Assembly (NCBI GenBank): GCA_005502445.1
Contig: SCPB01000011.1
Coordinates: 1 to 58,998, forward strand
Reading direction: 5' to 3'
DNA: 58,998 nucleotides
From: Microbacteriaceae bacterium X2B
Lineage (GTDB): Bacteria; Actinomycetota; Actinomycetes; Actinomycetales; Microbacteriaceae
In this document: one piece after another, positions 45,280-54,362 of the stretch
How positions within the stretch are numbered: position 1 is the stretch's first letter
How the letters are laid out: every line of letters begins with the position of its first letter
Position numbers and translations under genes: made by a program
Notes under the pieces: model-generated
Told to the model about the DNA's origin: nothing
Database searches by the model: none
Seen by the model: only the letters and a program-made list of their open reading frames with translations

Positions 45280-45870
45280 ATGAACGAACCACGTCGTCGC
45301 GGTCGTCCCGTCGAGCTCGACCTCGAGCGCGTCGCCGGCGCCGCGATGCAGATGTTCCGCGAGCGCGGCTACGACGAGGTCACGATGGAGGACATCGCCC
45401 GCGCCGTCGGGCACAGTCGTCGCACGATCTTCCGTCATTTCCCGACGAAGTCGGCGCTCGTCTGGGCTGGAACGGAGCGGTTCGTCGACTCCTTGCGCAG
45501 TGAGATCGCGGCGACCGACCCGAGCCTGCCCGCGATCGACGCCGTGCGCATCGCGTATGTGACGGCCACCGAACTGCCCCCTGGGACGCACGAGATCACG
45601 CGCCAGCGGCTGCTGCTCATCGGTGAGAACCATACGCTGCACTCCGACGGCATCCTGCGCTTCGCGGCGGTCGGCGAGACCATCCGCGAGGTCTTCGTCG
45701 AGCGGGAGGGAATCGACCCGCGCGGTCTCGAGGCCGCGATCGTGGGTGACGCGATCGTCCATGCCGCCCACGATGCCTTCGTGTGGTGGGCGCGGCACGG
45801 CGAGGGCGAGCCGGGTCCCGTCATCGACGAGGCGCTGCGCCGACTCGGCAGCGGATTCCGCGACCGGTGA
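45280..45870 (+). CDS. TetR family transcriptional regulator
   Basis: Regulator of 196 residues with an N-terminal helix-turn-helix: YDEVTMEDIARAVGHSRRTIFRHFPTKSALVW (about 28-60). The C-terminal domain, with WWARHGEGEPGPVIDEALRRL, fits TetR_C of the mycofactocin/AcrR-like groups but the ligand is unknown. TAAGGT (45267-45272) ends seven bases before the ATG, indicating a leaderless transcript. A CGCGCG-CCAG-CGCGCG palindrome at 45244-45259 might be its operator. Its stop is overlapped by the GTG of the next gene, so it is the first gene of a three-gene operon and may regulate it. Confidence 0.88.
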   Translation: MNEPRRRGRPVELDLERVAGAAMQMFRERGYDEVTMEDIARAVGHSRRTIFRHFPTKSALVWAGTERFVDSLRSEIAATDPSLPAIDAVRIAYVTATELPPGTHEITRQRLLLIGENHTLHSDGILRFAAVGETIREVFVEREGIDPRGLEAAIVGDAIVHAAHDAFVWWARHGEGEPGPVIDEALRRLGSGFRDR

Positions 45871-46490
45871 GAGCCCGCCGCATCCGCCGGGCTCGGCTCG
45901 CGCTCGGCGCGGGCGCGCTCGCGATCCTCGGTGCCGACATCGCGGTGACGATCGACGCGGAGGGGCGGATCGACCTCGGCGACTGGGCGGCGCAGTTCAC
46001 GATCCTCAGCGTGGCTCTCGTCGCCCTCGTGCTCATCATCGCGGCGGCGCTGCGGCGCGAGCCGCGCGGCTGGGTGCACGTGCGGGCCGCGGGCGTCACG
46101 GCGATCGGGGTCGCCGCCGTGCTGCACGCGACGCTCCTCGGCGGCCGGCCGGGCGCATCCGGCGACCTCGTCAACGCCGGGCTGCACCTCGTCGTTCCTG
46201 CGCTCACCCTCATCGAATGGATGCTCGTCCGATCTCGCGACCGCGTGCGCTGGTTCACGCCGCTCCTCGGGCTGGTCTTCCCGGCCGTCTACCTCGCGGC
46301 GACGCTCGTGCGCGGGTCGATCGTCGATCGGTACCCGTACGACTTCGTCGACCCCACCGACCCCGCCGGCTACCGCGGGCTCGTGCAGAGCCTCTCGACC
46401 GTGCTCGTGGCCTTCCTCGCCGTCGGCGCGGTCGTTGCTCTCATCGGGCTCGTGCGCGACCGGTTCGCCACCTGGCGGCGCGAACGGTGA
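45867..46490 (+). CDS. Pr6Pr family membrane protein
   Basis: Membrane protein of 207 residues with about six hydrophobic segments. Landmarks of the Pr6Pr (FAR-17a/AIG1-like) family are AAQFTILSVALVALVLIIAA, GDLVNAGLHLVVPALTLIEWML and ATLVRGSIVDRYPYDFVDP, the last including the conserved YPYxFxDP. Function is unknown; human relatives hydrolyse fatty-acid esters of hydroxy fatty acids through Thr and His. The GTG start overlaps the TetR stop and its own stop overlaps the next gene as GTGA. Confidence 0.82.
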   Translation: MRARRIRRARLALGAGALAILGADIAVTIDAEGRIDLGDWAAQFTILSVALVALVLIIAAALRREPRGWVHVRAAGVTAIGVAAVLHATLLGGRPGASGDLVNAGLHLVVPALTLIEWMLVRSRDRVRWFTPLLGLVFPAVYLAATLVRGSIVDRYPYDFVDPTDPAGYRGLVQSLSTVLVAFLAVGAVVALIGLVRDRFATWRRER

Positions 46491-46693
46491 CCGGCCGACG
46501 CTCCCCCCTGCGCCGGGTGAGCGCAAGCAGGCTCGTCATCGCGCTCCTCGCCATCGGCATGGTGGTCGCCTCGGTGTCACCGGTGCTCGGGCCGCTTCGC
46601 GGTCTCGCTCGAGTGCTCCTCATCGCCGCCGTCATCCTGATCGTCGCAAGCTACGCGCGCGAGCTGCTCGTGCGGCGCCGCGGTCGGTGCTGA
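46487..46693 (+). CDS. Small membrane protein of the TetR-Pr6Pr operon
   Basis: A 68-residue protein with a basic N-terminus (TGRRSPLRRVSASR), two hydrophobic segments (LVIALLAIGMVVASVSPVLGP and VLLIAAVILIVASYA) and a basic tail. It starts at GTG 46487, overlapping the Pr6Pr stop as GTGA. No family is recognised. It is too short to be noticed by most gene callers, but the coupling argues it is real. Confidence 0.6.
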   Translation: MTGRRSPLRRVSASRLVIALLAIGMVVASVSPVLGPLRGLARVLLIAAVILIVASYARELLVRRRGRC

Positions 46694-47002
46694 GCGCCGC
46701 GCCGCCCTGAGTCGACCCCTTGCTAGGTCGCGACACGCCGTGCTGATAGCCTGAGCGCGGCGCGATTCCGCGTCGCTCAAGTGAATACCGCACGGAGCAG
46801 GCCGGCTCGAAGCTGGTCACCGGTGGTGATCTCCCGTCTCGCAGCGCGATCGACAGCGCGAAACGGTGGATGTCTACTGTTGGCCAGAGCAGACCCGGCG
46901 GCATCACGCCGACGTCCCTTCCTGCCCGCTCCTGCTCCGCGCGTCGCGCCGCGCCTCCATTCGGGATGCGCCGCGCACAGACGTGTAAGGAGACAGACCT
47001 CA
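46694..47002 (+). other. Promoter and long leader of pnp
   Basis: About 309 bases without a credible gene. TTGCTA (46720-46725) and TGATAG/TAGCCT around 46744-46752 could be a promoter, giving a leader of about 245 bases. A GTG-initiated in-frame extension from 46781 has unlike codon use and I reject it. Long pnp leaders are known to be cleaved by RNase III and autoregulated in other bacteria. Confidence 0.4.
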
Positions 47003-49273
47003 ATGGAAGGTCCTGAAATCAAGTTCGCCGAGACCGTTCTCGACAACGGCAAGTACGGCACCCGCACCGTCCGATTCGAGACCGGCCGTCTCGCGCAGCA
47101 GGCGCAGGGCGCCGTCGCCGCCTACCTCGACGAGGAGACCATGCTGCTGAGCGCGACGAGCGCCGGCAAGCACCCCCGCGAAGGCTTCGACTTCTTCCCC
47201 CTCACGGTCGACGTCGAGGAGCGCGCCTACGCCGCCGGCAAGATCCCCGGCTCGTTCTTCCGCCGGGAGGGCCGCCCCTCGACCGAGGCGATCCTCGTCT
47301 GCCGCCTCATCGACCGCCCGCTGCGCCCGACCTTCATCGAGGGCCTGCGCAACGAGGTGCAGATCGTGATCACGGTGCTGAGCATCGCACCCGACGAGTT
47401 CTACGACGCCCTCGCGATCAACGCGGCGAGCGCCTCGACCCAGATCTCGGGCCTGCCCTTCAGCGGCCCGATCGCGAGCGTGCGCCTCGCGCTCATGCCC
47501 GACAACGCCGGGGGTGGCCAGTGGGTCGCCTTCCCCAAGCACAGCCAGCTCGCCGAGGCCGTTTTCGACATCATCGTCGCAGGCCGCGTCGTGACCAACT
47601 CCGACGGCAGCGAGGACGTCGCGATCACCATGGTCGAGGCCGAGGCGACCGAGGGCAGCTGGGCCCTCATCCAGGGCGGCGCCGTGAAGCCGAGCGAGGC
47701 GATCGTGGCCGAGGGCCTCGAGGCTGCAAAGCCCTTCATCACGCAGCTCGCCAAGGCGCAGCAGGAGCTCGCGGCGCAGAGCGCCAAAGAGATCCGCGAC
47801 TACCCCGTCTTCCTCAACTACAGCGACGTGCTGTACAGCGCCGTTGACGCGATCGCGCACGACGAGCTCGCCGGCGTGTACCAGATCGCCGACAAGGTCG
47901 AGCGTCAGAACGCCGATGACGAGCTCAAGGCTCGCGTGAAGGACGCCGTCCAGGCCAAGGTCGAGGCGGGCGAGCTGCCCGAGGACTCGATGGGCCAGTT
48001 CGGCGCCGCCTACAAGTCGGTGTCGAAGCAGATCATGCGCCGCCGCGTGCTCACCGAGGGCATCCGCATCGACGGCCGCGGGCTCGCCGACATCCGCGCG
48101 CTCGACGCCGAGGTGCAGGTCATCCCGCGCGTGCACGGCTCCGCGATCTTCCAGCGCGGCGAGACGCAGATCCTCGGCGTCACGACGCTCAACATGCTCA
48201 AGATGGAGCAGCAGATCGACTCGCTGAACCCCGTCACGAGCAAGCGCTACCTGCACCACTACAACTTCCCGCCCTACTCGACCGGTGAGACCGGCCGCGT
48301 CGGCAGCCCCAAGCGTCGCGAGATCGGGCACGGCTTCCTCGCCGAGCGCGCCCTCGTGCCGGTGCTCCCCGCGCGCGACGAGTTCCCCTACGCGATCCGT
48401 CAGGTCAGCGAGGCGCTCAGCTCGAACGGATCCACCTCGATGGGCTCGGTCTGCGCATCGACCCTGTCGCTGCTCAACGCCGGTGTGCCCCTCAAGGCCC
48501 CCGTCGCGGGCATCGCGATGGGTCTGATCAGCGACGTCGTGGACGGTGAGACCCGCTACGCGGCCCTCACCGACATCCTCGGAGCCGAGGACGCGCTCGG
48601 CGACATGGACTTCAAGGTCGCCGGCACGAGCGAGTTCGTCACGGCCATCCAGCTCGACACCAAGCTCGACGGAATCCCCTCCTCGGTTCTGCAGCAGGCG
48701 CTCGGCCAGGCGAAGGACGCCCGCATGGCGATCCTCGCGGTCATGAACCAGGCGATCGACGCTCCCGACGAGATGGCGCCCACCGCGCCCCGCGTCATCA
48801 GCGTGCAGATCCCGGTCGACAAGATCGGCGAGCTGATCGGCCCCAAGGGCAAGACGATCAACTCCATCCAGGACGAGACCGGCGCCCAGATCTCGATCGA
48901 GGAGGACGGCACGGTCTACATCGGCGCCGTCGACGGCCCCTCGGCCGAGGCCGCCCGTGCGCGCGTCAACCAGATCGCCAACCCGATCAACCCCGAGGTC
49001 GGCGAGCAGTACCTGGGCACGGTCGTGAAGATCGCCGCCTTCGGCGCCTTCGTCTCGCTCATGCCCGGCAAGGACGGCCTGCTGCACATCAGCGAGGTGC
49101 GCAAGCTCGCCGGCGGCAAGCGCGTCGAGAACGTCGAGGATGTGCTGAGCGTGGGGCAGAAGGTCCTGGTCGAGATCACGAAGACCGACGACCGCGGCAA
49201 GCTCTCGCTCGCCCCGGTGCTCGCCGAGGGCGACGCCCCGGCGGACGAGCCCGCGGAGGGCGAGGACGCCTAG
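47003..49273 (+). CDS. pnp: Polyribonucleotide nucleotidyltransferase (PNPase)
   Basis: 3'-5' phosphorolytic exoribonuclease of 756 residues. Two RNase PH domains flank an all-helical linker: [30 protein letters not shown] at the front and [19 protein letters not shown] in the second. FxxR loop residues and catalytic Asp region [21 protein letters not shown] are intact. KH domain is [23 protein letters not shown] and S1 domain is [33 protein letters not shown]. It starts at ATG 47003 with AAGGAGA upstream and ends with an acidic tail. Confidence 0.98.
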   Translation: MEGPEIKFAETVLDNGKYGTRTVRFETGRLAQQAQGAVAAYLDEETMLLSATSAGKHPREGFDFFPLTVDVEERAYAAGKIPGSFFRREGRPSTEAILVCRLIDRPLRPTFIEGLRNEVQIVITVLSIAPDEFYDALAINAASASTQISGLPFSGPIASVRLALMPDNAGGGQWVAFPKHSQLAEAVFDIIVAGRVVTNSDGSEDVAITMVEAEATEGSWALIQGGAVKPSEAIVAEGLEAAKPFITQLAKAQQELAAQSAKEIRDYPVFLNYSDVLYSAVDAIAHDELAGVYQIADKVERQNADDELKARVKDAVQAKVEAGELPEDSMGQFGAAYKSVSKQIMRRRVLTEGIRIDGRGLADIRALDAEVQVIPRVHGSAIFQRGETQILGVTTLNMLKMEQQIDSLNPVTSKRYLHHYNFPPYSTGETGRVGSPKRREIGHGFLAERALVPVLPARDEFPYAIRQVSEALSSNGSTSMGSVCASTLSLLNAGVPLKAPVAGIAMGLISDVVDGETRYAALTDILGAEDALGDMDFKVAGTSEFVTAIQLDTKLDGIPSSVLQQALGQAKDARMAILAVMNQAIDAPDEMAPTAPRVISVQIPVDKIGELIGPKGKTINSIQDETGAQISIEEDGTVYIGAVDGPSAEAARARVNQIANPINPEVGEQYLGTVVKIAAFGAFVSLMPGKDGLLHISEVRKLAGGKRVENVEDVLSVGQKVLVEITKTDDRGKLSLAPVLAEGDAPADEPAEGEDA

Positions 49274-49296
49274 TCCCCTCCCGTGCACCGATCGAC

Positions 49297-49331
49297 CGGA
49301 TGCCCGCCCCCGTACCGGGGGCGGGCATCCG
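49297..49331 (+). terminator. Strong pnp terminator
   Basis: Perfect 16-bp stem (49297-49312 with 49316-49331) and a three-base loop, 23 bases after the pnp stop codon. Confidence 0.85.
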
Positions 49332-49470
49332 TCGTCGGACCGGTGCCGCGCTCGGGTGCCATGCGCGCGCGATTCGCGCCGTGCGCGAGCACGAGGCCTC
49401 CGTGCTCCTCGTCATCCGCGATCGCTCGTCGCGCGATCGCGTCTCGACGGCCGCGGCTGTCGTTCGGTGC

Positions 49471-50001
49471 TCAGTCGGTGCTCTGGAGCCCCGTGAGCGC
49501 CGCGCGGCCGATCAGATGGTCGCGCAGGATGAAGCCGAGCAACGCGGGCGTCGCGTCATCCGGCACCTCGATCGACGGCACGTCGAGCGCGTTCACGATG
49601 AAGTAGTAGCGGTGATCGCCGTGACCCGTGGGCGGTGCCGCGCCGAGGAAGCGCTTGAGGCGCAGCTCGTTCGAGACCGTGACAGCGCCCTCGGGGAGGA
49701 GGCCCGCATCCGGGTCGCCCGCGTTCGCGGCGAGGGAGGTGCACGAGGCAGGGATGTTGTAGACGGCCCAGTGCCACCATCCGCTGCCGGTCGGCGCGTC
49801 GGGGTCGTACATCATGACGACGTGGCTCTGCGTGCCGGCGGGGGCTCCGCTCCATTCCAGCGCGGGGGAGCGGTCGTCACCGCCCGCGCCTGCGATGCCC
49901 GAGCGGGCCCACTGCGGCAGTCGATCGCCCTCGGCGAAGTCGGGGCTCGTCAGGGTGAAATGCGGCACTTCCGGCAGTCGCCAGAACGGATCGTTGGTCA
50001 T
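49471..50001 (-). CDS. YbhB/YbcL family Raf-kinase-inhibitor-like protein
   Basis: Phosphatidylethanolamine-binding-like protein of 176 residues. Family text includes FTLTSPDFAEGDRLP, SPALEWSGAPAGTQSHVVMMYDPDAPTGSGWWHWAVYNIP and YYFIVNALDVPSIEVPDDATPA. Bacterial relatives have no certain biochemical role. It is cytosolic by lack of a signal peptide. I start at ATG 50001 after GAGGAG (spacing about seven); upstream in-frame ATGs lack a site. It is alone on its strand, diverging from the aldo-keto reductase. Confidence 0.9.
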   Translation of the reverse strand: MTNDPFWRLPEVPHFTLTSPDFAEGDRLPQWARSGIAGAGGDDRSPALEWSGAPAGTQSHVVMMYDPDAPTGSGWWHWAVYNIPASCTSLAANAGDPDAGLLPEGAVTVSNELRLKRFLGAAPPTGHGDHRYYFIVNALDVPSIEVPDDATPALLGFILRDHLIGRAALTGLQSTD

Positions 50002-50252
50002 CGGCGTCTCCTCGCGATCGATCGGGGTGGGGATGCTCCCACCGTGCCACGTCGGCCCGGAGACGTGCTCGACTCCATGCAAACAGTCGGCGTCGAATTC
50101 CGCCGCACAGTCGCGTAACGATCGTGTGGCGGAGCCGACCATTCGTCGCCTCGCGGGGTACCGTGTGCCTCACCACCCGACAGCGGCGCCACAGCACGAG
50201 AGGCATGATTGTGATCGACCCGAACGGTGCCTCCGAATCCGGAGGCATCCTG

Positions 50253-51290
50253 ATGGCGACGGTACCCTCCGACGCCGCTCCGTCGGTGCAACGCGGTTCG
50301 CCGCTCAGCCCGATCACGATCTCCGCCGTGAGCGCTCCGGCTGCGTCGTCGGCGTCGACCGCCCCCCTCGCGCTGCCTCGCCGCATCGGTCCGAGCGCAT
50401 TGCGCGTCTTCCCCATCACGCTGAGCGGGAACGTGTTCGGCTGGACGGCCGACGAGCGCGCGACCACGGGCATCCTCGATCGCTTCGTCGAGCTCGGTGG
50501 CAGCTTCATCGATACCGCCGACTCCTACGCGGGCGGGCGCAGTGAGATCATGATCGGCAACTGGATGCGTCGTCGTGCGATTCGCGACCGCCTCACGATC
50601 GCGACCAAGATCGGCAAGAGCCCCGATCATCCAGGATTGTCGGCACAGGCGATCGAGGCGGCCGTCGACGCCTCGCTGCGAAGGCTGCAGGTGGAGACGA
50701 TCGATCTGCTCTACCTCCACATCGATGACGAGGCGGTTCCGTTCGACGAGACGCTCGCGGCGGTCGACGAGCTCATCCGTGACGGCCGCGTGCGATACTT
50801 CGGGGGATCCAACCACACGGGCGACCGGTTGATCGAGGCGCGGATCGCCGCGGGCCAGATCGGCGTCGCCCCCATGGTCGCGGTCCAGAACCACTACAAC
50901 CTCGTGCATCGTCGCGAGTACGAGGGCTCCCTCGCACGCGTCGCGACTCAGCTCGATCTCGGGGTCATGCCGCGGTTCGCGCTCGGCGGCGGGTTCCTGA
51001 CGGGGAAGTACCGCTCGCGGGCCGATGTCGAGCGGTATCGACGAGGGGCCGAGGCGACCCGCTACCTGAATCGGCGCGGGCTCCGGATCCTCTCCGCTCT
51101 CGATCGCGTTGCGGCCGAGACCGGGTCGAATGTGGCGACCGCCTCGCTCTCATGGCTCCTCAGCCGGCCTCGCGTCGTCGCGCCCGTGGTGTCGGTGAGC
51201 GAGCCGGAGCAGCTCGACGCGGTCATGGCGGCACCCTCGCTCGCCCTCGGCAGGCATCAACTCACCGAGCTCGATCGCGCCAGCGACTGA
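50253..51290 (+). CDS. Aldo/keto reductase
   Basis: NADPH-dependent TIM-barrel reductase of 345 residues. The catalytic tetrad reads Asp and Tyr in FIDTADSYAGGRSEIMIGNWM, Lys in TIATKIG and His in LLYLHIDD. The C-terminal LSWLLSRPRVVAPVVSVSEPEQL fits the cofactor site. About 35 polar residues precede the barrel. I choose ATG 50253 with GGAGG seven bases upstream; upstream starts at 50205 and 50211 are less well placed. Substrate unknown. It faces the TetR gene. Confidence 0.88.
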   Translation: MATVPSDAAPSVQRGSPLSPITISAVSAPAASSASTAPLALPRRIGPSALRVFPITLSGNVFGWTADERATTGILDRFVELGGSFIDTADSYAGGRSEIMIGNWMRRRAIRDRLTIATKIGKSPDHPGLSAQAIEAAVDASLRRLQVETIDLLYLHIDDEAVPFDETLAAVDELIRDGRVRYFGGSNHTGDRLIEARIAAGQIGVAPMVAVQNHYNLVHRREYEGSLARVATQLDLGVMPRFALGGGFLTGKYRSRADVERYRRGAEATRYLNRRGLRILSALDRVAAETGSNVATASLSWLLSRPRVVAPVVSVSEPEQLDAVMAAPSLALGRHQLTELDRASD

Positions 51291-51336
51291 GGGCGCGCCA
51301 TCGCGCATCGAGTGCTGGCCGCGTCCCCGAGCCGCT

Positions 51337-51933
51337 TCAGAGAACCGGCGCCTCGGCGATGACGCGGTCGAAGGCGCGGCGCAGCGCCGCGCTCGCCGCG
51401 ATCACGTCGCCGACGTAGCTCCACGCCATCGCGCCGTCGTAGGCGAGCACGAGTTCGTCGGCCGCCTCGCCCGGCAACGGGTGCCGCATGCGCGAGAGCG
51501 CGTCGGTCAGGATCTCGTGCAGCGAGTCGTGGAACTGGGTCGCGACCGCACGCACGGGGTGTGCCGGGTCGGCGAACTCGGCGGACGCCTTCTGGAACGG
51601 GCAACCGCGGTAACCCGGGGCGTTGACCTGCGCGACGACGGCGTCGGCGACCAGACGGAGGCCGACGCGCGGGTCGTCATGAGCCGTCACGAGTCCCCCG
51701 ATCGACTCGAGGGCCGCGTCGCGTCGAGTCGAGATGTAGTCGAGAACGAGTCGGTCCTTCGATCCGAAGTGCTTGTAGAACGTCGCCTTGGTGACCTTCG
51801 ATTCGGAGATGAGCAGATCGACGCCGACCTGACGGATCCCGTCGTCGTAGAACCGCCGCATGGCGGTGTCGAGAATCCGCGCCTTGGCGGGGGCGACACG
51901 CCGTGAGGCCTCGAGGGGGGGTGCGACCGTCAC
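51337..51933 (-). CDS. TetR family regulator (AcuR/LinR-like group)
   Basis: Regulator of 198 residues with helix-turn-helix IRQVGVDLLISESKVTKATFYKHFGSKDRLVLDYI near 35-70. The Cys-containing CPFQKASAEFADPAHPVR belongs to the TetR_C group that is common in regulators of small redox or electrophile responses. The GTG start 51933 has GAGGAG seven bases upstream. A palindrome at 52079-52100 in the divergent region is its probable operator; it could regulate itself and the aldo-keto reductase or phosphatase neighbours. Confidence 0.86.
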   Translation of the reverse strand: MTVAPPLEASRRVAPAKARILDTAMRRFYDDGIRQVGVDLLISESKVTKATFYKHFGSKDRLVLDYISTRRDAALESIGGLVTAHDDPRVGLRLVADAVVAQVNAPGYRGCPFQKASAEFADPAHPVRAVATQFHDSLHEILTDALSRMRHPLPGEAADELVLAYDGAMAWSYVGDVIAASAALRRAFDRVIAEAPVL

Positions 51934-52067
51934 GGTGTGTCTCCTCACTGCAGCGCCCCGGGCGGTGCCGGGCCGACTTGGGGGCGCCGGTCGAGCGGAC
52001 CGGCGCTTCACTCGGATCGGACGGCGGGAGGCCCTCCTGCCGGCGGACTGGTGATGCCGGTTCGATC

Positions 52068-52073
52068 ACTGTA
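52068..52073 (-). promoter_or_regulatory. Candidate -10 box of the TetR gene
   Basis: TACAGT on the minus strand, five bases downstream of the palindromic operator at 52079-52100, so bound repressor would cover the -35 region. Confidence 0.4.
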
Positions 52074-52078
52074 GCAGG

Positions 52079-52100
52079 GGACAGACTAGGTTGTCTGTCC
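52079..52100. promoter_or_regulatory. TetR-type operator palindrome
   Basis: GGACAGAC and GTCTGTCC are exact reverse complements separated by TAGGTT, a 22-bp dyad of the size and form bound by TetR dimers. It lies between the divergent TetR and histidine-phosphatase genes. Confidence 0.65.
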
Positions 52101-52201
52101 GCAAGACGGTTCCGTCGACTCCGCTGATCGCCTGCCGGGGGAACCCCCGCCCGTCGTCCACCCCTATGGCATAAGGTCGAGGGCGACGAAGGGGTGGGTT
52201 C

Positions 52202-52804
52202 GTGTCTCGGTACGTGTATCTGGTGCGTCATGGCGAGCAGCAGGATGCCGAGCACGGGCTGCCGGACGGCCCTCTGAGCGGTCGCGGTCAGCGACAGGCG
52301 ACGGCGATCGCCGAGCGGCTGAGCGGCGTGCCGTTCGCGAGCGTGCACACCTCGCCCCTGCAGCGCACGGTCGAGACCGCGCGCTTCATGACGGCACGCA
52401 TGCCGGCGATCGAGCCCGTTCCGACGGCCCTGCTCATGGACTGCATCCCGTCCGGCCCGTCTCCCGACATGCCGCACGTCTTCGAGACCTTCTTCGGAGG
52501 CGTGACGCCGGAGCAGATCGCCGCCGGCGAGGCGCAGATGGCCGATGCGACCGCGGAGTGGCTCTCGCCCTCGCGGGAGGATCGGCACGATCTGCTCATC
52601 ACGCACAACTTCGTGATCGCGTGGTTCGTGCGCGAGGTCTTCGGCGCTCCGGCGTGGCGGTGGATGGGCGTCAACCAGGCCAACTGCGGGCTCACGATCA
52701 TCCGGGTGCGCTCGGCGAAGCCGCCGGTGCTCGTCGCCCACAACGACCTCGGGCATCTGCCGGTCGAACTGCGCACGGGTCTCCCGGTCGAGCAGCCGTT
52801 CTGA
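52202..52804 (+). CDS. Histidine phosphatase family protein
   Basis: Phosphoglycerate-mutase-like phosphatase of 200 residues. The catalytic RHG motif is in YVYLVRHGEQQDAEHG, the second Arg in SPLQRTVETA, the acid near HVFETFFGG and the second His in LLITHNFVIAWFV. The GTG start follows GGGGTGGG, and TAAGGT (52172-52177) is a candidate -10 box. Substrate unknown. Not co-directional with either neighbour. Confidence 0.88.
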   Translation: MSRYVYLVRHGEQQDAEHGLPDGPLSGRGQRQATAIAERLSGVPFASVHTSPLQRTVETARFMTARMPAIEPVPTALLMDCIPSGPSPDMPHVFETFFGGVTPEQIAAGEAQMADATAEWLSPSREDRHDLLITHNFVIAWFVREVFGAPAWRWMGVNQANCGLTIIRVRSAKPPVLVAHNDLGHLPVELRTGLPVEQPF

Positions 52805-52843
52805 TGCACGGCGGGCCCGGAGGCGGACGACGATCCGGTGCGC

Positions 52844-53743
52844 TCAGGCGGTCTGCGCCGTCAGGCGATCGAGCCGCCGTGTCGTGTATTGCAGGCTCGA
52901 CGACTCGGCGCCGAGCACGGGGCGCATACTGGCGAGCAGCAAGCGCGTTGCCGTGACGGCTGGCCACCAGGGTCGACGCAGGCCCAAGAGCTCGCGGTAC
53001 CGCGGGGGGAGGGAGGCGACCGCGCCGCCGAAGAGAATCCGGTATGCGGGCCCGACGGCACGGCCGAGCTGGGGCGAGCGCAGCCAGCGCACCGCCTCGT
53101 CGACGCGCGCGTCGCGACGCAGCACCGGCACGTAGTCGGCGATCGCGGTGTCCAGTTCGGCCCGCGACCTCGGCGGATCAGTCATTCCCATGAGCTCGCC
53201 GGCGACCGCCCATTCGCGCACGTACCCGTCGGAGCCTCCGGGAACCGCTCCGCCCCAGGTCTCGTGACTGCCGATGAAGGCGTCGGCGAAGACGCAGTGC
53301 ACCCACGCGATGAGGTCGGCGTCGCGCGCCTCGTAGTCGACGCTGGCGCCGTCGACGCCCCGGTATTCCCCGCGCACCCTCTCATGCAGCCGCGACACCC
53401 GCTCGCAGCCGGCACGGGCCTGTGCTCGATCCGCAAAGGTCGTCGTGAGCACCCATCGCACGGTGCCCGCGAGTCGGCCGAGGGGATCGTGTCGGTAGCG
53501 GGAGTGGTCGTGCACGCCGGCCATGGCCCCGGGGTGCAGGGTCTGCATGAGGAGAGCGCGGATCCCCGCGACGACGGTGGGTATTCCGCTGTGGACCGCC
53601 CACACCGCTGAGCCGGGCCCGAAGTAGCCTTCGTCGTCGCCGCGTTCGAGGGCGCGCACCCACTCGGGAACGCCCTCCGGATCGCCCGAGAAGATCTCGA
53701 GGATGCGTTCGCGAGCGCGTCGCAGGAGTCCGAGACGGGGCAT
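52844..53743 (-). CDS. Oxygenase MpaB family protein (DUF2236)
   Basis: Protein of 299 residues of the MpaB/latex-clearing-protein family, haem-containing oxygenases. Family landmarks are WAVHSGIPTVVAGIRALLMQTLHPGAMAGVHDHSRYRHDPLGRL, RVSRLHERVRG, and AWVHCVFADAFI with the histidines that could coordinate haem or metal. Substrate unknown. I choose ATG 53743; an upstream GTG or ATG at 53779 would add 12 residues. It diverges from the persulfide locus, and its start lies about 100 bases from the repressor site at 53840. Confidence 0.85.
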   Translation of the reverse strand: MPRLGLLRRARERILEIFSGDPEGVPEWVRALERGDDEGYFGPGSAVWAVHSGIPTVVAGIRALLMQTLHPGAMAGVHDHSRYRHDPLGRLAGTVRWVLTTTFADRAQARAGCERVSRLHERVRGEYRGVDGASVDYEARDADLIAWVHCVFADAFIGSHETWGGAVPGGSDGYVREWAVAGELMGMTDPPRSRAELDTAIADYVPVLRRDARVDEAVRWLRSPQLGRAVGPAYRILFGGAVASLPPRYRELLGLRRPWWPAVTATRLLLASMRPVLGAESSSLQYTTRRLDRLTAQTA

Positions 53744-53839
53744 GGTCACGACTGTCGCACACGGTTCTGAGCGATGCACGAGAGGCCGTCGGGCTCGATA
53801 CGCGACCGGCCCCGGCGGGACGCGAGAGAGGCCGCTCAG

Positions 53840-53860
53840 ATACCCTACCGGGTATACAAT
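53840..53860 (+). promoter_or_regulatory. CsoR/CstR-type operator and leaderless promoter
   Basis: ATACCC-TACC-GGGTAT (53840-53855) is a perfect 16-bp dyad of the CsoR-family G-tract type. It overlaps the -10 box TACAAT (53855-53860), which ends six bases before the ATG at 53867. A repressor here would block the promoter. Confidence 0.75.
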
Positions 53861-53866
53861 CGGGCC

Positions 53867-54331
53867 ATGGGATCGCCGAGAACCGTCGTTGTCGTCGGCG
53901 GAGTGGCAGGCGGAATGTCCGCCGCCACCCGACTCCGACGACTCGATGAGAAAGCGCGCATCATCGTGCTCGAGCGCGGCGAGAACGTCAGCTTCGCCAA
54001 CTGCGGTCTCCCGTCACCGTGTCGGCGGCGTGATCGAGAATCGCTGGCGAGCACGCCGGCTACTGCCCCGAAGCAAGTGCGCTGTCTCTCACGCTCATCT
54101 TCGACGCGGCGACCGATCGCCTCCTCGGAGCTCATGCCGCTCGACGAGTTGCGGGCGCACGCCGAATCGCTGCGCGGCGAGAGCGCGATCGTGCACTGCA
54201 CGGCCGGCCAGCGCGGCCACGTCGCCGCAGCGCTCCTGCGGCAGTACGGTGTGACCGTCGCCAACCTCGACGGCGGCTACCTCACGTGGGCTTCAGGAAC
54301 CGCGGCATCGCGGGCTCCCGTCCGCGCCTGA
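53867..54331 (+). pseudogene. Remnant of CoA-disulfide reductase-like flavoprotein with rhodanese tail
   Basis: The first 50 codons are intact: VVVVGGVAGGMSAATRLRRL (FAD motif) and SFANCGLP with the active-site Cys46. Then a frameshift yields HRVGGVIENRW, a third frame gives GYCPEASALSLTLIFDAATD and RLLGAHAA (dimerisation domain), and the original frame ends with MPLDELRAHAESLRGESAIV and HCTAGQRGHVAAALLRQYGV, a rhodanese domain. An intact gene would be about 1,650 bases; 465 remain, so most of the NADH and middle domains are deleted. The promoter, operator and downstream genes look intact, so the remnant is still transcribed as a leader of the operon. Confidence 0.82.
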
Positions 54332-54362
54332 CCAGACACCACCCGAAGACAGGAGACGACGA

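Noticed and set aside
46781-47002. In-frame GTG extension of pnp
   Set aside because: The codon use differs from PNPase, and the conserved N-terminus begins at ATG 47003 with a strong AAGGAGA site.
53703-54254. Alternative open frame over the flavoprotein remnant
   Set aside because: It is one of the three frames that each hold a piece of the broken gene, not a separate gene.
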